From JAIXWP01 sp046309775 (GTDB lineage: Bacteria > Bacteroidota > Bacteroidia > Flavobacteriales_D > Sanyastnellaceae), in NCBI GenBank assembly GCA_046309775.1, contig JBKCOM010000168.1:1-25031 (forward strand): DNA of 25,031 nt, read 5' to 3'. The position numbers and the translations under genes are program-made. This document shows positions 14,839 to 23,017 of this stretch, piece after piece. Position 1 is the first letter of the stretch. Every line of letters starts with the position of its first letter. Under the pieces are notes generated by a model. It made no database searches and was not told the origin of the DNA. It saw only the letters and a program-made list of their open reading frames with translations.

Positions 14839-16110
14839 CTACTTTCTGTGCCCACCTCCAGACCTCTGACCTTTCGGCTTGGGTCTGTGAAATGGCTTCT
14901 TTCCACCACCCCCCCCACCACCACCGCCGCCACCGCGACGAGGTTCACGCGCACCAATCGGCTGATACACGGGCACTTCACCAAATTCTGAAGGAATAGC
15001 CACTTTTTCTACCTCTTGACCAATGAGGGTTTCAATTCTTCCAAACTTCCCGTGTTCGCTGTTACCAATAAGCGTGAATGCCTCGCCTTTGCGCTCTGCA
15101 CGGGCTGTGCGACCAATTCTGTGCACATAATCTTCTGCATCACCAGGCACATCGTAGTTGACTACGCAGTCAATGATATCGATGTCGATTCCTCGGCTCA
15201 CCACATCAGTGGCCACCAAAACGAGAATTCTTTTAGCTCGAAAGTCCAGCATTACCTTCTCGCGCTCTTGCTGCTCGAGATCACTGCTAATCATGCCTAC
15301 GTTGAGGCCATTCTTCTTTAAAACAGAATAAACATTTTGCACATTCTGTTTGGTGCTGCTAAATATGATCGTGCTAATGACTTTTCTCTCATTCAACAAC
15401 CATTCAATAACCTTAGGTTTTTGATGATCATGGACCACAATGGCCGCTTGCTTGATTCCCGCGGATGGCTTGCTCAAAGCGATGTTTACAGTAATAGGAT
15501 CCTTGAGAATAGACTTTGCCAAACGAAAAACTGTGTCGGGCATCGTTGCACTAAATAATAGGCTCTGACGGTTTGGATTGAGCGTGCGTATAATGCGATT
15601 TAAGTCCGGAGCAAAACCCATGTCGAGCATGCGATCTGCTTCATCGAGAATGAAAAAATCCAACTTTGAAAAGTCTACATAACCCACATTCATGTGGCTA
15701 ATCAAGCGCCCTGGTGTGGCAACTATGATTTCGACGCCGCTTGTGATGGCGCGCTTTTCATTGTTAAAATCATTACCATCACCACCACCATAAATAGCCA
15801 CGCTGCTTACTCCCGTGAAATATGAATAAGCCTCCACGGCCTGATCAATTTGCAAAGCCAGTTCTCTAGTGGGTACAATGATCAAAGCCCTCGTGCCGGT
15901 ATGCTTATCGCGTGTTTTAATGATGTTATCAATGACCGGCAATACAAACGCTGCTGTTTTTCCTGTGCCCGTTTGGGCGATTCCAATTACATCCTTTCCT
16001 TGTAATATCTGTGGAATGCTTTCCGCCTGAATTGGCGTCGGCTTGGTAAAATTCATGCTCTCAATACCTTCAAGCAATTCAGCCGATAAGTCTAAATCTC
16101 TAAATGTCAA
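14839..16110 (-). CDS. DEAD-box RNA helicase (RhlE-like)
   Basis: A 423-residue helicase with all DEAD-box motifs: Q motif (KPTPIQ, about 23-28), Walker A AQTGTGKT (about 45-52), PTRELALQ, TPGR, DEADRMLDMGF, SAT, VATDVVSRGIDI and HRIGRTAR. It should unwind short RNA duplexes in ribosome assembly or mRNA turnover. The tail after about 380 is Gly-rich and basic (RRGGG, a run of Gly, then KKPFHRPKPKGQRSGGGHRK), an RNA-binding extension like those of RhlE homologues. The start is TTG 16110 giving MTFRDLDLSAELL, which fits the family N-terminus; TAA lies just upstream in frame. It diverges from the gene at 16202 with a gap of 91 bp. An 8-base C run at about 14909-14916 encodes part of the Gly tract. 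Confidence 0.94.
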   Translation of the reverse strand: MTFRDLDLSAELLEGIESMNFTKPTPIQAESIPQILQGKDVIGIAQTGTGKTAAFVLPVIDNIIKTRDKHTGTRALIIVPTRELALQIDQAVEAYSYFTGVSSVAIYGGGDGNDFNNEKRAITSGVEIIVATPGRLISHMNVGYVDFSKLDFFILDEADRMLDMGFAPDLNRIIRTLNPNRQSLLFSATMPDTVFRLAKSILKDPITVNIALSKPSAGIKQAAIVVHDHQKPKVIEWLLNERKVISTIIFSSTKQNVQNVYSVLKKNGLNVGMISSDLEQQEREKVMLDFRAKRILVLVATDVVSRGIDIDIIDCVVNYDVPGDAEDYVHRIGRTARAERKGEAFTLIGNSEHGKFGRIETLIGQEVEKVAIPSEFGEVPVYQPIGAREPRRGGGGGGGGGGGKKPFHRPKPKGQRSGGGHRK

Positions 16111-16187
16111 ATCTTATAAATTTTCACAAAGGTGGTGAAAAAATGCCGTTACACGAGAATATAAGTAGCCCTTAACATTCTAAGGAC

Positions 16188-16195
16188 TACTTTTG
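16188..16195 (+). promoter_or_regulatory. -7 promoter box of the 16202 / ligA unit
   Basis: TACTTTTG matches TAnnTTTG exactly. It lies six bases before the proposed TTG start at 16202, implying a very short or absent 5' leader. It overlaps the other possible TTG start (16193), which argues against that start. No clear -33 TTG was found. Confidence 0.5.
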
Positions 16196-16201
16196 CACCG
16201 C

Positions 16202-16924
16202 TTGAAAATTGTTGTTTCCATACTCCTATCCCTTTGTCTCATCAACGCGACTGCACAGTTTAGCGCGATTGGCGAACATCCCATTTTTTCACCAAAAAAA
16301 GAAAATACCTATAGAGATACCGTTTGGATCATCTCGGGTTATAAGCCATTAGAAAACAACTTTAAAAAATGGAAATTCGATTTTGTGCTAGACGCCCGCA
16401 CCACACTCGTATCTGGAACAGTAGCTCGACTGGGGGGCCTTCGCCTTGGAATGGAATATCGAAGAGTGCACCGTTTTGGGTTTGGATTTTATAACCTCGA
16501 TGATGGCGTTGTAGTGCGATCTTTAGAAGAGGTTAATCCAGATATTACAAGAGCTACATTGAATATCCGTTACTCCTCAATTTTCTACGAAAGGGTCATG
16601 TTTTTTAATCCGAAATGGGAATTATCCCTTACAGCTCATGCAGGGCGCGGCCGCATTACAGGAGATTATATCATTGCAGGAGGTTTAAAACCTCAATCTT
16701 TTCCTGATCGCCGCGTGAGAGCTTTCGAATTTAGTTCCACAGCTTACTATCATCTCACTTGGTGGATATCAGTAGGAGGTGGAGTCGGATATAGGCTCGT
16801 TCCAGACGCCCCAGAAGAGGTGCAGTCAATTTACAATGCACCAGTCGGAATCTTAAGAGTTCGTATTAAGTTTGGCAAACTTGTTAAGAGCCTCTGGAAC
16901 CATGACATTAAAGACACCTACTGA
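16202..16924 (+). CDS. Exported, outer-membrane beta-barrel-like protein of unknown function
   Basis: A 240-residue protein. A TTG start at 16202 gives a clean signal peptide (MKIVVSILLSLCLINATAQF); a TTG at 16193 would add three residues but falls on the -7 box, and no early ATG exists. The mature part has alternating aromatic and polar strands ending in aromatic residues (KWKFDFVLDARTTLVSG, GLRLGMEYRRVHRFGFGFY, ATLNIRYSSIFYERV, WELSLTAHAGRGRI, YYHLTWWISVGGGVGYRL, GILRVRIKFGKLV), as in small outer-membrane barrels. No named family is recognised. Its 3' end overlaps the ligA start by 23 bp, so the two are co-transcribed and probably translationally coupled, although they have no obvious functional link. 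Confidence 0.72.
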   Translation: MKIVVSILLSLCLINATAQFSAIGEHPIFSPKKENTYRDTVWIISGYKPLENNFKKWKFDFVLDARTTLVSGTVARLGGLRLGMEYRRVHRFGFGFYNLDDGVVVRSLEEVNPDITRATLNIRYSSIFYERVMFFNPKWELSLTAHAGRGRITGDYIIAGGLKPQSFPDRRVRAFEFSSTAYYHLTWWISVGGGVGYRLVPDAPEEVQSIYNAPVGILRVRIKFGKLVKSLWNHDIKDTY

Positions 16925-18971
16925 CGCGCAAATCAAGCGCATCAAAGAGCTGACGCAACAGCTCAACGAACACAACCACCGCTATTACGTTCTGAACGCC
17001 CCTGTCATTTCCGATATGGAATTTGACTTTCTACTAAAAGAGCTAGAAGAACTCGAAAAGGAATATCCTGATTACGCAGAAGCAAACTCTCCTACCAAAC
17101 GCGTAGGTGGAGATATCACAGATAAATTTGAAAAGGTGGCACATAGCAGGCCGATGCTAAGCCTTTCAAATACCTATAGCAAAGAAGATATCACAGATTG
17201 GGAGGAACGCATCCACAAAGAAGTAGATACTGAAATCGAATATGTGATGGAGCTCAAGTATGATGGTGTCGCAATAGCATTGCATTATAAAAATGGGCAA
17301 TTTGTAAGGGGAATCACCCGAGGCGACGGAAGTGTGGGCGAAGATGTGTCTTCTAATATCCGCACCATACGTAGCATTCCGCTTCATCTCACTGGAGACT
17401 TTCCAGCATCCTTTGAAATACGAGGTGAAATATTTTTACCAAAAAAAGAATTTAATAAACTCAACGAGGAGCGAGCGAAAAACGGCGAAGAACTCTACGC
17501 AAATCCACGAAATACCGCGGCTGGAACGCTCAAACAACAAGACAGTGCGGAAGTAGCAAAGAGAAAACTCGATTGTTATCTCTATTATGTGCTAGGAGAA
17601 AATCTTGTGCTGCCATCGCATTTCGAAAATGTAGAAAAGGCCGCAGAATGGGGCTTTAAAGTCCCATCATCAAAGCAACGCCTTATTGAAAAAGCCACCA
17701 GCATCGACGGCATCATGGACTTCATCAATTATTGGGATGTGCATCGCCATGACTTGCCTTTTGAAATTGATGGCATTGTGATTAAAGTGAATAAACTATC
17801 ACTCTGGGATGAATTGGGAATGACGGCTAAGAGTCCACGATGGGCGATTGCTTACAAATTCAAAGCAGAAACAGCACGAACGCGGCTCAATAAAGTGACT
17901 TATCAAGTAGGTAGAACAGGCGCTATAACACCTGTGGCTAATTTGCAACCGGTAGTGCTCGCAGGAACCACTGTAAAGCGAGCTTCATTGCACAACGCAG
18001 ATCAGATAGCCAAATTGGATATTCGTGAAGGTGATTTGGTCTTGGTTGAAAAAGGCGGAGAAATCATTCCAAAAATTACCGGTGTCGTGTTGGAAGAAAG
18101 ACCTTCCAATTCCGAACCGCTGAGTTATATTCAAAACTGCCCAGAATGCGGAACAGCCTTGATCCGTGAAGAAGGCGAAGCATTGCACTATTGTCCGAAT
18201 GAAATTGGCTGTCCGCCGCAGATTAAAGGCAAAATGGAACATTTCATTTCGAGAAAAGCCATGAATATCGAAGGACTCGGAAGCGAGACCGTGGCCGGGC
18301 TTTATGACAAAGGTCTTGTAAAGGACATTGCGGATATTTATGATTTAAAGTTCGAACAATTGCTCGGATTAGAATTTTCTGTTGGTGATGAAGAAAGCGG
18401 AGAAGTGAAAAAACGCTCGTTTCAGGAAAAGAGTGTCAAGAATCTCATTGAAGGTTTGGAGACAAGCAAAAGCGTGCCTTTTGAAAGAGTGCTCTTTGCC
18501 CTTGGAATTCGCTTTGTGGGCGAAACCGTGGCGAAAAAACTAGTGAAGCATTTCAAAAACATTGATGCATTACAAAACGCTTCGCGAGAAGCCTTGTTGG
18601 AAGCGGATGAGGTAGGAGAAAAAATTGCTGATAGTATCCTCTATTATTTTTCTGAAGAAAAAAACCGAACAATCGTTCGGCGATTAAGAGAGGCGGGATT
18701 GCAATTTGAAAGCCAAGTAACCGAATCAACTGCTGCTTCAGAAAAATTAAAGGGCTTGACTTTCGTGGTAAGCGGTGTATTCACTAATTTCAGTCGCGAT
18801 GGCATTAAAGAAAGTATTGAAGCCAACGGTGGCAAGGTAAGCGGAAGTATTTCTTCAAAAACCTCTTATGTGCTGGCTGGTGACGACATGGGGCCTTCAA
18901 AACGTAAAAAAGCAGAAGATTTGGGAGTAAAGATCATAGGCGAAGCGGAATACATTGAGATGATTCAGTAA
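16902..18971 (+). CDS. ligA: NAD-dependent DNA ligase LigA
   Basis: A 689-residue ligase that seals nicks in replication and repair using NAD. The start is ATG 16902 (MTLKTPTDAQIKRIKELTQQ). Domains in order: Ia NAD-binding helices with HNHRYYVLNAPVISDMEF (about 25-42); adenylation domain with the catalytic Lys119 in the KYDG motif and EIRGEIFLP further on; OB fold (VTYQVGRTGAITPVANLQPV); a four-Cys zinc finger (CPECG ... YCPNEIGCPP); helix-hairpin-helix repeats (FERVLFALGIRFVGETVA); and a C-terminal BRCT domain of about 75 residues (LKGLTFVVSGVF ... GGKVSGSISSKTSYVLAG). Length is normal. It overlaps the upstream gene by 23 bp and is followed by a strong terminator. Confidence 0.97.
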   Translation: MTLKTPTDAQIKRIKELTQQLNEHNHRYYVLNAPVISDMEFDFLLKELEELEKEYPDYAEANSPTKRVGGDITDKFEKVAHSRPMLSLSNTYSKEDITDWEERIHKEVDTEIEYVMELKYDGVAIALHYKNGQFVRGITRGDGSVGEDVSSNIRTIRSIPLHLTGDFPASFEIRGEIFLPKKEFNKLNEERAKNGEELYANPRNTAAGTLKQQDSAEVAKRKLDCYLYYVLGENLVLPSHFENVEKAAEWGFKVPSSKQRLIEKATSIDGIMDFINYWDVHRHDLPFEIDGIVIKVNKLSLWDELGMTAKSPRWAIAYKFKAETARTRLNKVTYQVGRTGAITPVANLQPVVLAGTTVKRASLHNADQIAKLDIREGDLVLVEKGGEIIPKITGVVLEERPSNSEPLSYIQNCPECGTALIREEGEALHYCPNEIGCPPQIKGKMEHFISRKAMNIEGLGSETVAGLYDKGLVKDIADIYDLKFEQLLGLEFSVGDEESGEVKKRSFQEKSVKNLIEGLETSKSVPFERVLFALGIRFVGETVAKKLVKHFKNIDALQNASREALLEADEVGEKIADSILYYFSEEKNRTIVRRLREAGLQFESQVTESTAASEKLKGLTFVVSGVFTNFSRDGIKESIEANGGKVSGSISSKTSYVLAGDDMGPSKRKKAEDLGVKIIGEAEYIEMIQ

Positions 18972-18975
18972 ATAA

Positions 18976-19015
18976 AAATCCCCGATGACTGCTCATCGGG
19001 GATTTCTTTTTTTTA
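18976..19015. terminator. Terminator between convergent ligA and the 19030-19452 gene
   Basis: A perfect 13-bp stem, AAATCCCCGATGA (18976-18988) with TCATCGGGGATTT (18993-19005), around a CTGC loop, is followed by a T-rich tail; A residues precede the stem, so it can also work on the minus strand. It lies just after the ligA stop. Confidence 0.92.
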
Positions 19016-19029
19016 TAAATGAAAAAAGG

Positions 19030-19452
19030 TTAAGCCACTTTTTCAATACGATCTGCAATGCGGTTCATTACAAACTTCATCAACTTCTCAATATCTTCCC
19101 CCGCTTCTGAAAGCGATGAGAGATCATAATACTTCACGCTCACGGAATTGGATTGTCCACCAATGTAGAGGCTGATAGAAATCCCATCCATGATTTGATT
19201 TTTCTTTTCATTCAACTGAAAATTTGAGAATGCATCTAAAAAAAACTTGGTCACTTTTGCGCGGTCTTTTTCCTCAAGCGGAACCTCATACGTTTGAATT
19301 TCTTGCATGAAATTTCCCTTAATAGAGCGGTTGATTATGAGGGTATTTAAGGGGTCTTTGGGAAAATTGTAAGTGACTTCATAGCTGTCTTCTAATTTAC
19401 CGCCAAGGATAGAGAGCTTGAGGGATAGATTGCTTTGCTTTGTCGTGGGCAT
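19030..19452 (-). CDS. Small cytosolic protein of unknown function downstream of mazG
   Basis: A 140-residue protein from ATG 19452 with no signal peptide or membrane segment. It has an N-terminal beta-rich half (NLSLKLSILGGKLEDSYEVTYNF, interrupted by PKDPL) and a C-terminal part with SISLYIGGQSNSVSVKYYDL and a final amphipathic helix (DIEKLMKFVMNRIADRIEKV). No family is recognised. It starts 30 bp after mazG on the same strand and shares the bidirectional terminator with ligA, so it is most likely the second gene of a mazG transcript. Confidence 0.72.
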   Translation of the reverse strand: MPTTKQSNLSLKLSILGGKLEDSYEVTYNFPKDPLNTLIINRSIKGNFMQEIQTYEVPLEEKDRAKVTKFFLDAFSNFQLNEKKNQIMDGISISLYIGGQSNSVSVKYYDLSSLSEAGEDIEKLMKFVMNRIADRIEKVA

Positions 19453-19482
19453 GTTGTGATTATTTAAGTAAAAATATGAGCA

Positions 19483-20259
19483 TTATGATTTCAAGAGCTT
19501 TGCTTCGTTCCAATACTTATCCATCTCCTCGAGTGACATATCAGATAGATTTTTTCCATCTGCAGCACTCTTGGTTTCGAGATATTGGAACCTAAAAATA
19601 AACTTTTTATTTGTTCTTTCCAATGCATCCTCTGGGTTTAGGCCCTTGAAGCGCGCAAAATTGATCATAGAAAACAAAAGATCGCCAAATTCCTCCTCCA
19701 TCTTGTCACTATTTCTATCTGATTCTTGTTTGAATTCTTCCAATTCTTCGAGCACTTTTTCCCACACTTGGTCTGAATTATCCCAATCAAAACCAACGCC
19801 CCTGGCTTTGTCCTGAATGCGTTGTGCCTTGACCATCGCCGGCAGCGATTTGGGCACGCCTTCTAATACACTTTTCTTACCTTCTTTAAGCTTTAATTTT
19901 TCCCAATTCGCCTTTACCTCTTCCTCGTCTTGCACCTTTACATCGCCGTATATATGCGGATGTCGTGAAATCAACTTGTCGCAAATGCTGTTGAGCGCAT
20001 CGGCGATATCGAATTGATTTTTTTCCGAACCTATTTTCGAATAAAAAACCATGTGAAGAAGGATATCTCCAATTTCTTTCTTGATTTCCTCGTGGTCGCC
20101 ATCCAATATAGCATCTCCCAATTCATATACCTCTTCAATGGTCAAGTGACGCAAAGATTCCATTGTCTGCTTCATATCCCACGGACAGCCCGCCCTGAGC
20201 TCATCCATGATGATCAGCAAACGTTCGAACGCCTTCTTTTTATCTTCCATTGAATTCAT
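19483..20259 (-). CDS. mazG: Nucleoside triphosphate pyrophosphohydrolase MazG
   Basis: A 258-residue enzyme that hydrolyses NTPs to NMP and pyrophosphate, a house-cleaning and stringent-response-linked activity. The start ATG 20259 gives MNSMEDKKKAFERLLIIMDE; the next ATG at 20250 is also possible, whereas the longer frame to 20316 adds an unlikely leader. Both MazG domains are visible: the N-terminal one with RAGCPWDMKQTMESLRHLTIEE, EEVYELGDAI and the Mg-binding EEIKKEIGDILLHMVFY; the C-terminal one with KARGVGFDWDN, EELEEFKQE and EEEFGDLLFSMINFARF. Length is that of the two-domain enzyme. It diverges from the esterase gene at 20331. Confidence 0.95.
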   Translation of the reverse strand: MNSMEDKKKAFERLLIIMDELRAGCPWDMKQTMESLRHLTIEEVYELGDAILDGDHEEIKKEIGDILLHMVFYSKIGSEKNQFDIADALNSICDKLISRHPHIYGDVKVQDEEEVKANWEKLKLKEGKKSVLEGVPKSLPAMVKAQRIQDKARGVGFDWDNSDQVWEKVLEELEEFKQESDRNSDKMEEEFGDLLFSMINFARFKGLNPEDALERTNKKFIFRFQYLETKSAADGKNLSDMSLEEMDKYWNEAKLLKS

Positions 20260-20292
20260 GTACCGAAAATAAACTTCAATACCACAAAAAAT

Positions 20293-20300
20293 TATCTTTG
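20293..20300 (+). promoter_or_regulatory. -7 promoter box of the esterase gene
   Basis: TATCTTTG matches TAnnTTTG exactly and lies 30 bp before the ATG at 20331, allowing a leader of roughly 25 nt. A matching -33 TTG is not evident. Confidence 0.45.
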
Positions 20301-20330
20301 TACCAAAGGTTATCAACCGAGCAATTCACT

Positions 20331-21230
20331 ATGATAAGAGTCATTTATATCCTGCTAACATATCTATTCTCGTCAACGTGTTTTGCCCAGGTTTTTCAAC
20401 CCGAATGGATGATATCCAAACATGTCGAGTCACGTTTTATACAAGTCTATCGTCCGCCTGGTATTCCGAAAGAAACGAAACTTCCAGTGCTTTATATGCA
20501 CGATGGACAAAACCTGTTTGACAGCAAGTCTGCTTACGGCGCCGTGGAATGGGGCATAGACGAAACACTTGATAGTCTCATTTTAAACAAAATCATTCGC
20601 CCAGTAATGGTGGTGGGCATTTGGAACAATGGAGCCTATCGCCGTTGCGAATACTTTCCAGAAAAGGCACTCCCCTATCTCAACGACTCTCTGGTAAAAG
20701 TGCTTTACGCCAATGAGCTCAAAGGAAATCCACTTGGGTCGGAACATTTAAAATTCATCGTTACCGAACTCAAACCATACATCGATTCAAACTACGCCAC
20801 ATTGCCCGATGCGAAGAACACGTTCATCGGTGGCAGCAGTATGGGAGGACTTTCATCCACTAGCGCCATTTTAGAATATCCTGACGTGTTTTCTGCTGCG
20901 ATTTGTTTTAGCACCCACTGGCCAGGCTGTTTCAGTATTCAAGGTGAAGCTGTGCCACTTGCGCTACGAGATTATATTTTTAATCAAGAAAAAAAGAAAT
21001 TCAAAAAGAAGTTTTTCTACTACGACTGCGGTGACCAGACCCTAGATAGTTTGTATCCGCCACTGCAAGAAAAGGCTGATTTTATTTTTCATTTAAAAAA
21101 GGTAAAACGCTACCACAGCCTCCGATTTCCCGGCACCAGCCACAACGAAGCCTCCTGGTCAAAACGCTTCCACATACCGATGATAAAATTGCTAGGTATC
21201 ACCCGAAGAACGAGGATGCGGAATTCATAA
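20331..21230 (+). CDS. Exported alpha/beta-hydrolase of the putative esterase family
   Basis: A 299-residue hydrolase of the esterase D / Fes-like family. The ATG at 20331 starts a Sec signal (MIRVIYILLTYLFSSTCFAQ); the upstream in-frame ATG at 20250 lies in the mazG start region and would mask it. Family features: RFIQVYRPPGIP, LPVLYMHDGQNLFD (oxyanion region), the nucleophile elbow GGSSMGG with Ser170, YYDCGDQTLD with a likely catalytic Asp, and FPGTSHNEASW with the catalytic His. Such enzymes act on acyl esters, feruloylated sugars or siderophores; the substrate is unknown. The last residues (MRNS) and the TAA stop are encoded by heptad array G, so the C-terminus may have been altered by the repeat. 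Confidence 0.88.
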   Translation: MIRVIYILLTYLFSSTCFAQVFQPEWMISKHVESRFIQVYRPPGIPKETKLPVLYMHDGQNLFDSKSAYGAVEWGIDETLDSLILNKIIRPVMVVGIWNNGAYRRCEYFPEKALPYLNDSLVKVLYANELKGNPLGSEHLKFIVTELKPYIDSNYATLPDAKNTFIGGSSMGGLSSTSAILEYPDVFSAAICFSTHWPGCFSIQGEAVPLALRDYIFNQEKKKFKKKFFYYDCGDQTLDSLYPPLQEKADFIFHLKKVKRYHSLRFPGTSHNEASWSKRFHIPMIKLLGITRRTRMRNS

Positions 21231-21282
21231 TTCGGAATTCGGAATTCGGAATTCATAATTCGCAATTTATAATTTATAATTT
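21220..21282. repeat. Heptad array G (consensus GGAATTC / ATAATTY, 9 units)
   Basis: Nine units in register: GGAATTC, ATAATTC, GGAATTC three times, ATAATTC, GCAATTT, ATAATTT twice. It begins inside the esterase gene, whose TAA stop is part of the second unit, and lies in the convergent gap before prfC. Confidence 0.92.
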
Positions 21283-21300
21283 GCAAAGAGAAGTCCCTCC

Positions 21301-21390
21301 GTCGCTTTGTCGCTTTGTCGCTTTGTCGCTTTCCCTGTTCCCAAAATCCCCCTGTTCTTGTTCTCGTTCTTGTTCTCGTTCCTGGTTCTC
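21301..21390. repeat. Tandem octamer (GTCGCTTT) and hexamer (GTTCTY) arrays
   Basis: GTCGCTTT is repeated exactly four times at 21301-21332. After a short C/T-rich spacer, GTTCTT and GTTCTC alternate at 21354-21377, followed by GTTCCT and GGTTCTC up to 21390, three bases before the prfC stop. The octamer is a near-inverted copy of the AAGCGAC units at 23018-23038 on the other side of prfC. Confidence 0.88.
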
Positions 21391-21393
21391 CCC

Positions 21394-22983
21394 CTACCCT
21401 TTCTTCAACGCCTCCGTAGTGAAGTGGAATGTGAGGTCGGGATAATTTTGACGCTCCATGTCGAGGATGAATTTGCTGGGCGCGAGAAATACATCATTAT
21501 CCTCTTTATCCTTCACCATATTCGTTCCTTTGATGCGTTTGAATTCATCAAGTTTCTCAGGCTTATCAGTAGTAATCCAACATGCCTTATAAAAACTCTT
21601 CGTTTCGAATTCACACTTCGCGCCGTATTCATTTTCCAAACGATACTTGATAACTTCAAATTGAAGTTCACCCACAGTGCCTACAATTTTTCTTGATCCA
21701 GGTTCTTGTACGAAAAGCTGCGCCACGCCTTCTTCTGTCAATTGACGAATACCCTTATCCAACTGTTTTGTCTTCATTGGGTCCCTATTCACCAATTCTT
21801 TGAAAATTTCAGGAGAGAAGGACGGAATGCCTTTGAACATCATTTGTTCGCCCTCGGTGAGCGTATCACCGATTTTGAAATTTCCTGTATCATACAATCC
21901 AATCACATCACCAGGGTAAGCCTCGTCCACCGTGGATTTTGCTTGGGCAAGGAAAGTAGCTGGATTGGGATATTTAAAATTCTTGTCCAGACGCACGTGA
22001 TGATAAAACGTGTTGCGCTCAAACTTACCGCTACACACGCGCAAAAACGCTATTCGGTCGCGGTGACGTGGATCAATGTTTGCGTGAATTTTAAAAATAA
22101 AACCTGTGAATTTATTTTCGGCTGGTTCAATCAAACGCTTATCTGTTTCGCGCGATTGCGGCACTGGAGCTATTTCCACGAATTTATCCAATAACTCTTT
22201 CACACCAAAGTTATTCATCGCTGAACCGAAGAATACGGGCGCCAATTCACCATTCAAATAACGATTGATTTCAAATGGATCGTAGACATTTTCGATCAAA
22301 TCAACATCCTCGCGCAATTGCTCTGCGTACTCGCCCACCAATTGATCGAGCAAGGGATCATTCAAATCATTGATTGCCACCACATCCTCACTGATCTTCG
22401 TCTTTTGCGATTCGAAAAGATTGATCGTTTTATCATAAAGCTTATATACTCCTTTGAACGAAAAACCCTTGCTGATTGGCCAAGACAGCGGTTGTACTTT
22501 GATATTTAATTTTTCCTCCAATTCATCAAGTAGATCGAAAGGATCTTGGCCTTCCAAGTCCATTTTATTGATAAAAACGATCACAGGAGTATCGCGCATG
22601 CGGCAAACCTCCATGAGGCGTTCCGTTTGCGTTTCGACACCTTTCACGCTATCGATCACGAGGATCACGCTATCTACAGCAGTAAGTGTTCGATAAGTAT
22701 CTTCTGCAAAGTCTTTGTGACCGGGAGTATCTAGCAGGTTTACTTGTTTGCCATTATATTCAAAGACCATCACCGACGTCGCCACCGAGATACCGCGCTG
22801 ACGTTCGATTTCCATGAAGTCGGAAGCAGCAGTCTTTGTGATTTTATTGCTTTTCACCGCGCCTGCTGTTTGGATCGCTCCACCAAAGAGAAGCAATTTC
22901 TCTGTGAGCGTCGTCTTCCCAGCATCCGGGTGACTGATAATCGCAAACGTGCGACGGCGGCTTATTTCTGCTGAATTACTCAT
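21394..22983 (-). CDS. prfC: Peptide chain release factor 3
   Basis: A 529-residue translational GTPase that recycles RF1/RF2 from the ribosome after termination. GTPase motifs: G1 SHPDAGKTT (17-25), switch region with IERQRGISVATS (59-70), G3 DTPGH (85-89), G4 NKMD (139-142). The GAVKSNKITKTAASDFMEIE segment is specific for RF3 rather than EF-G. Domain II (FTGFIFKIHANIDPRHRDRI) and domain III (KQLDKGIRQLTEEGVAQLF, VGTVGELQFEVIKYRL) follow. Length is normal. The start ATG 22983 has a -7 box (TATTTTTG) 18 bp upstream. The gene stands alone, flanked on both sides by short-repeat arrays in inverted orientation. Confidence 0.97.
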   Translation of the reverse strand: MSNSAEISRRRTFAIISHPDAGKTTLTEKLLLFGGAIQTAGAVKSNKITKTAASDFMEIERQRGISVATSVMVFEYNGKQVNLLDTPGHKDFAEDTYRTLTAVDSVILVIDSVKGVETQTERLMEVCRMRDTPVIVFINKMDLEGQDPFDLLDELEEKLNIKVQPLSWPISKGFSFKGVYKLYDKTINLFESQKTKISEDVVAINDLNDPLLDQLVGEYAEQLREDVDLIENVYDPFEINRYLNGELAPVFFGSAMNNFGVKELLDKFVEIAPVPQSRETDKRLIEPAENKFTGFIFKIHANIDPRHRDRIAFLRVCSGKFERNTFYHHVRLDKNFKYPNPATFLAQAKSTVDEAYPGDVIGLYDTGNFKIGDTLTEGEQMMFKGIPSFSPEIFKELVNRDPMKTKQLDKGIRQLTEEGVAQLFVQEPGSRKIVGTVGELQFEVIKYRLENEYGAKCEFETKSFYKACWITTDKPEKLDEFKRIKGTNMVKDKEDNDVFLAPSKFILDMERQNYPDLTFHFTTEALKKG

Positions 22984-23001
22984 ATTTCTTTAAAAGAGGG
23001 G

Positions 23002-23009
23002 CAAAAATA
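23002..23009 (-). promoter_or_regulatory. -7 promoter box of prfC
   Basis: On the minus strand TATTTTTG (23009-23002) matches TAnnTTTG exactly and leaves a leader of about 10-15 nt before the prfC ATG. The only upstream TTG is 14 bp away, closer than usual, and lies in array H. Confidence 0.5.
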
Positions 23010-23017
23010 CGAACTTT

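Noticed and set aside
15016..15321. Plus-strand frame of 101 codons opposite the helicase
   Set aside because: It overlaps conserved helicase motifs on the other strand and shows no start context or family features.
21706..22194. Long plus-strand open frame opposite prfC (162 codons)
   Set aside because: It lies wholly inside the conserved prfC gene; its translation is rich in His, Cys and Phe and has no domain signature, as expected of an antisense shadow.
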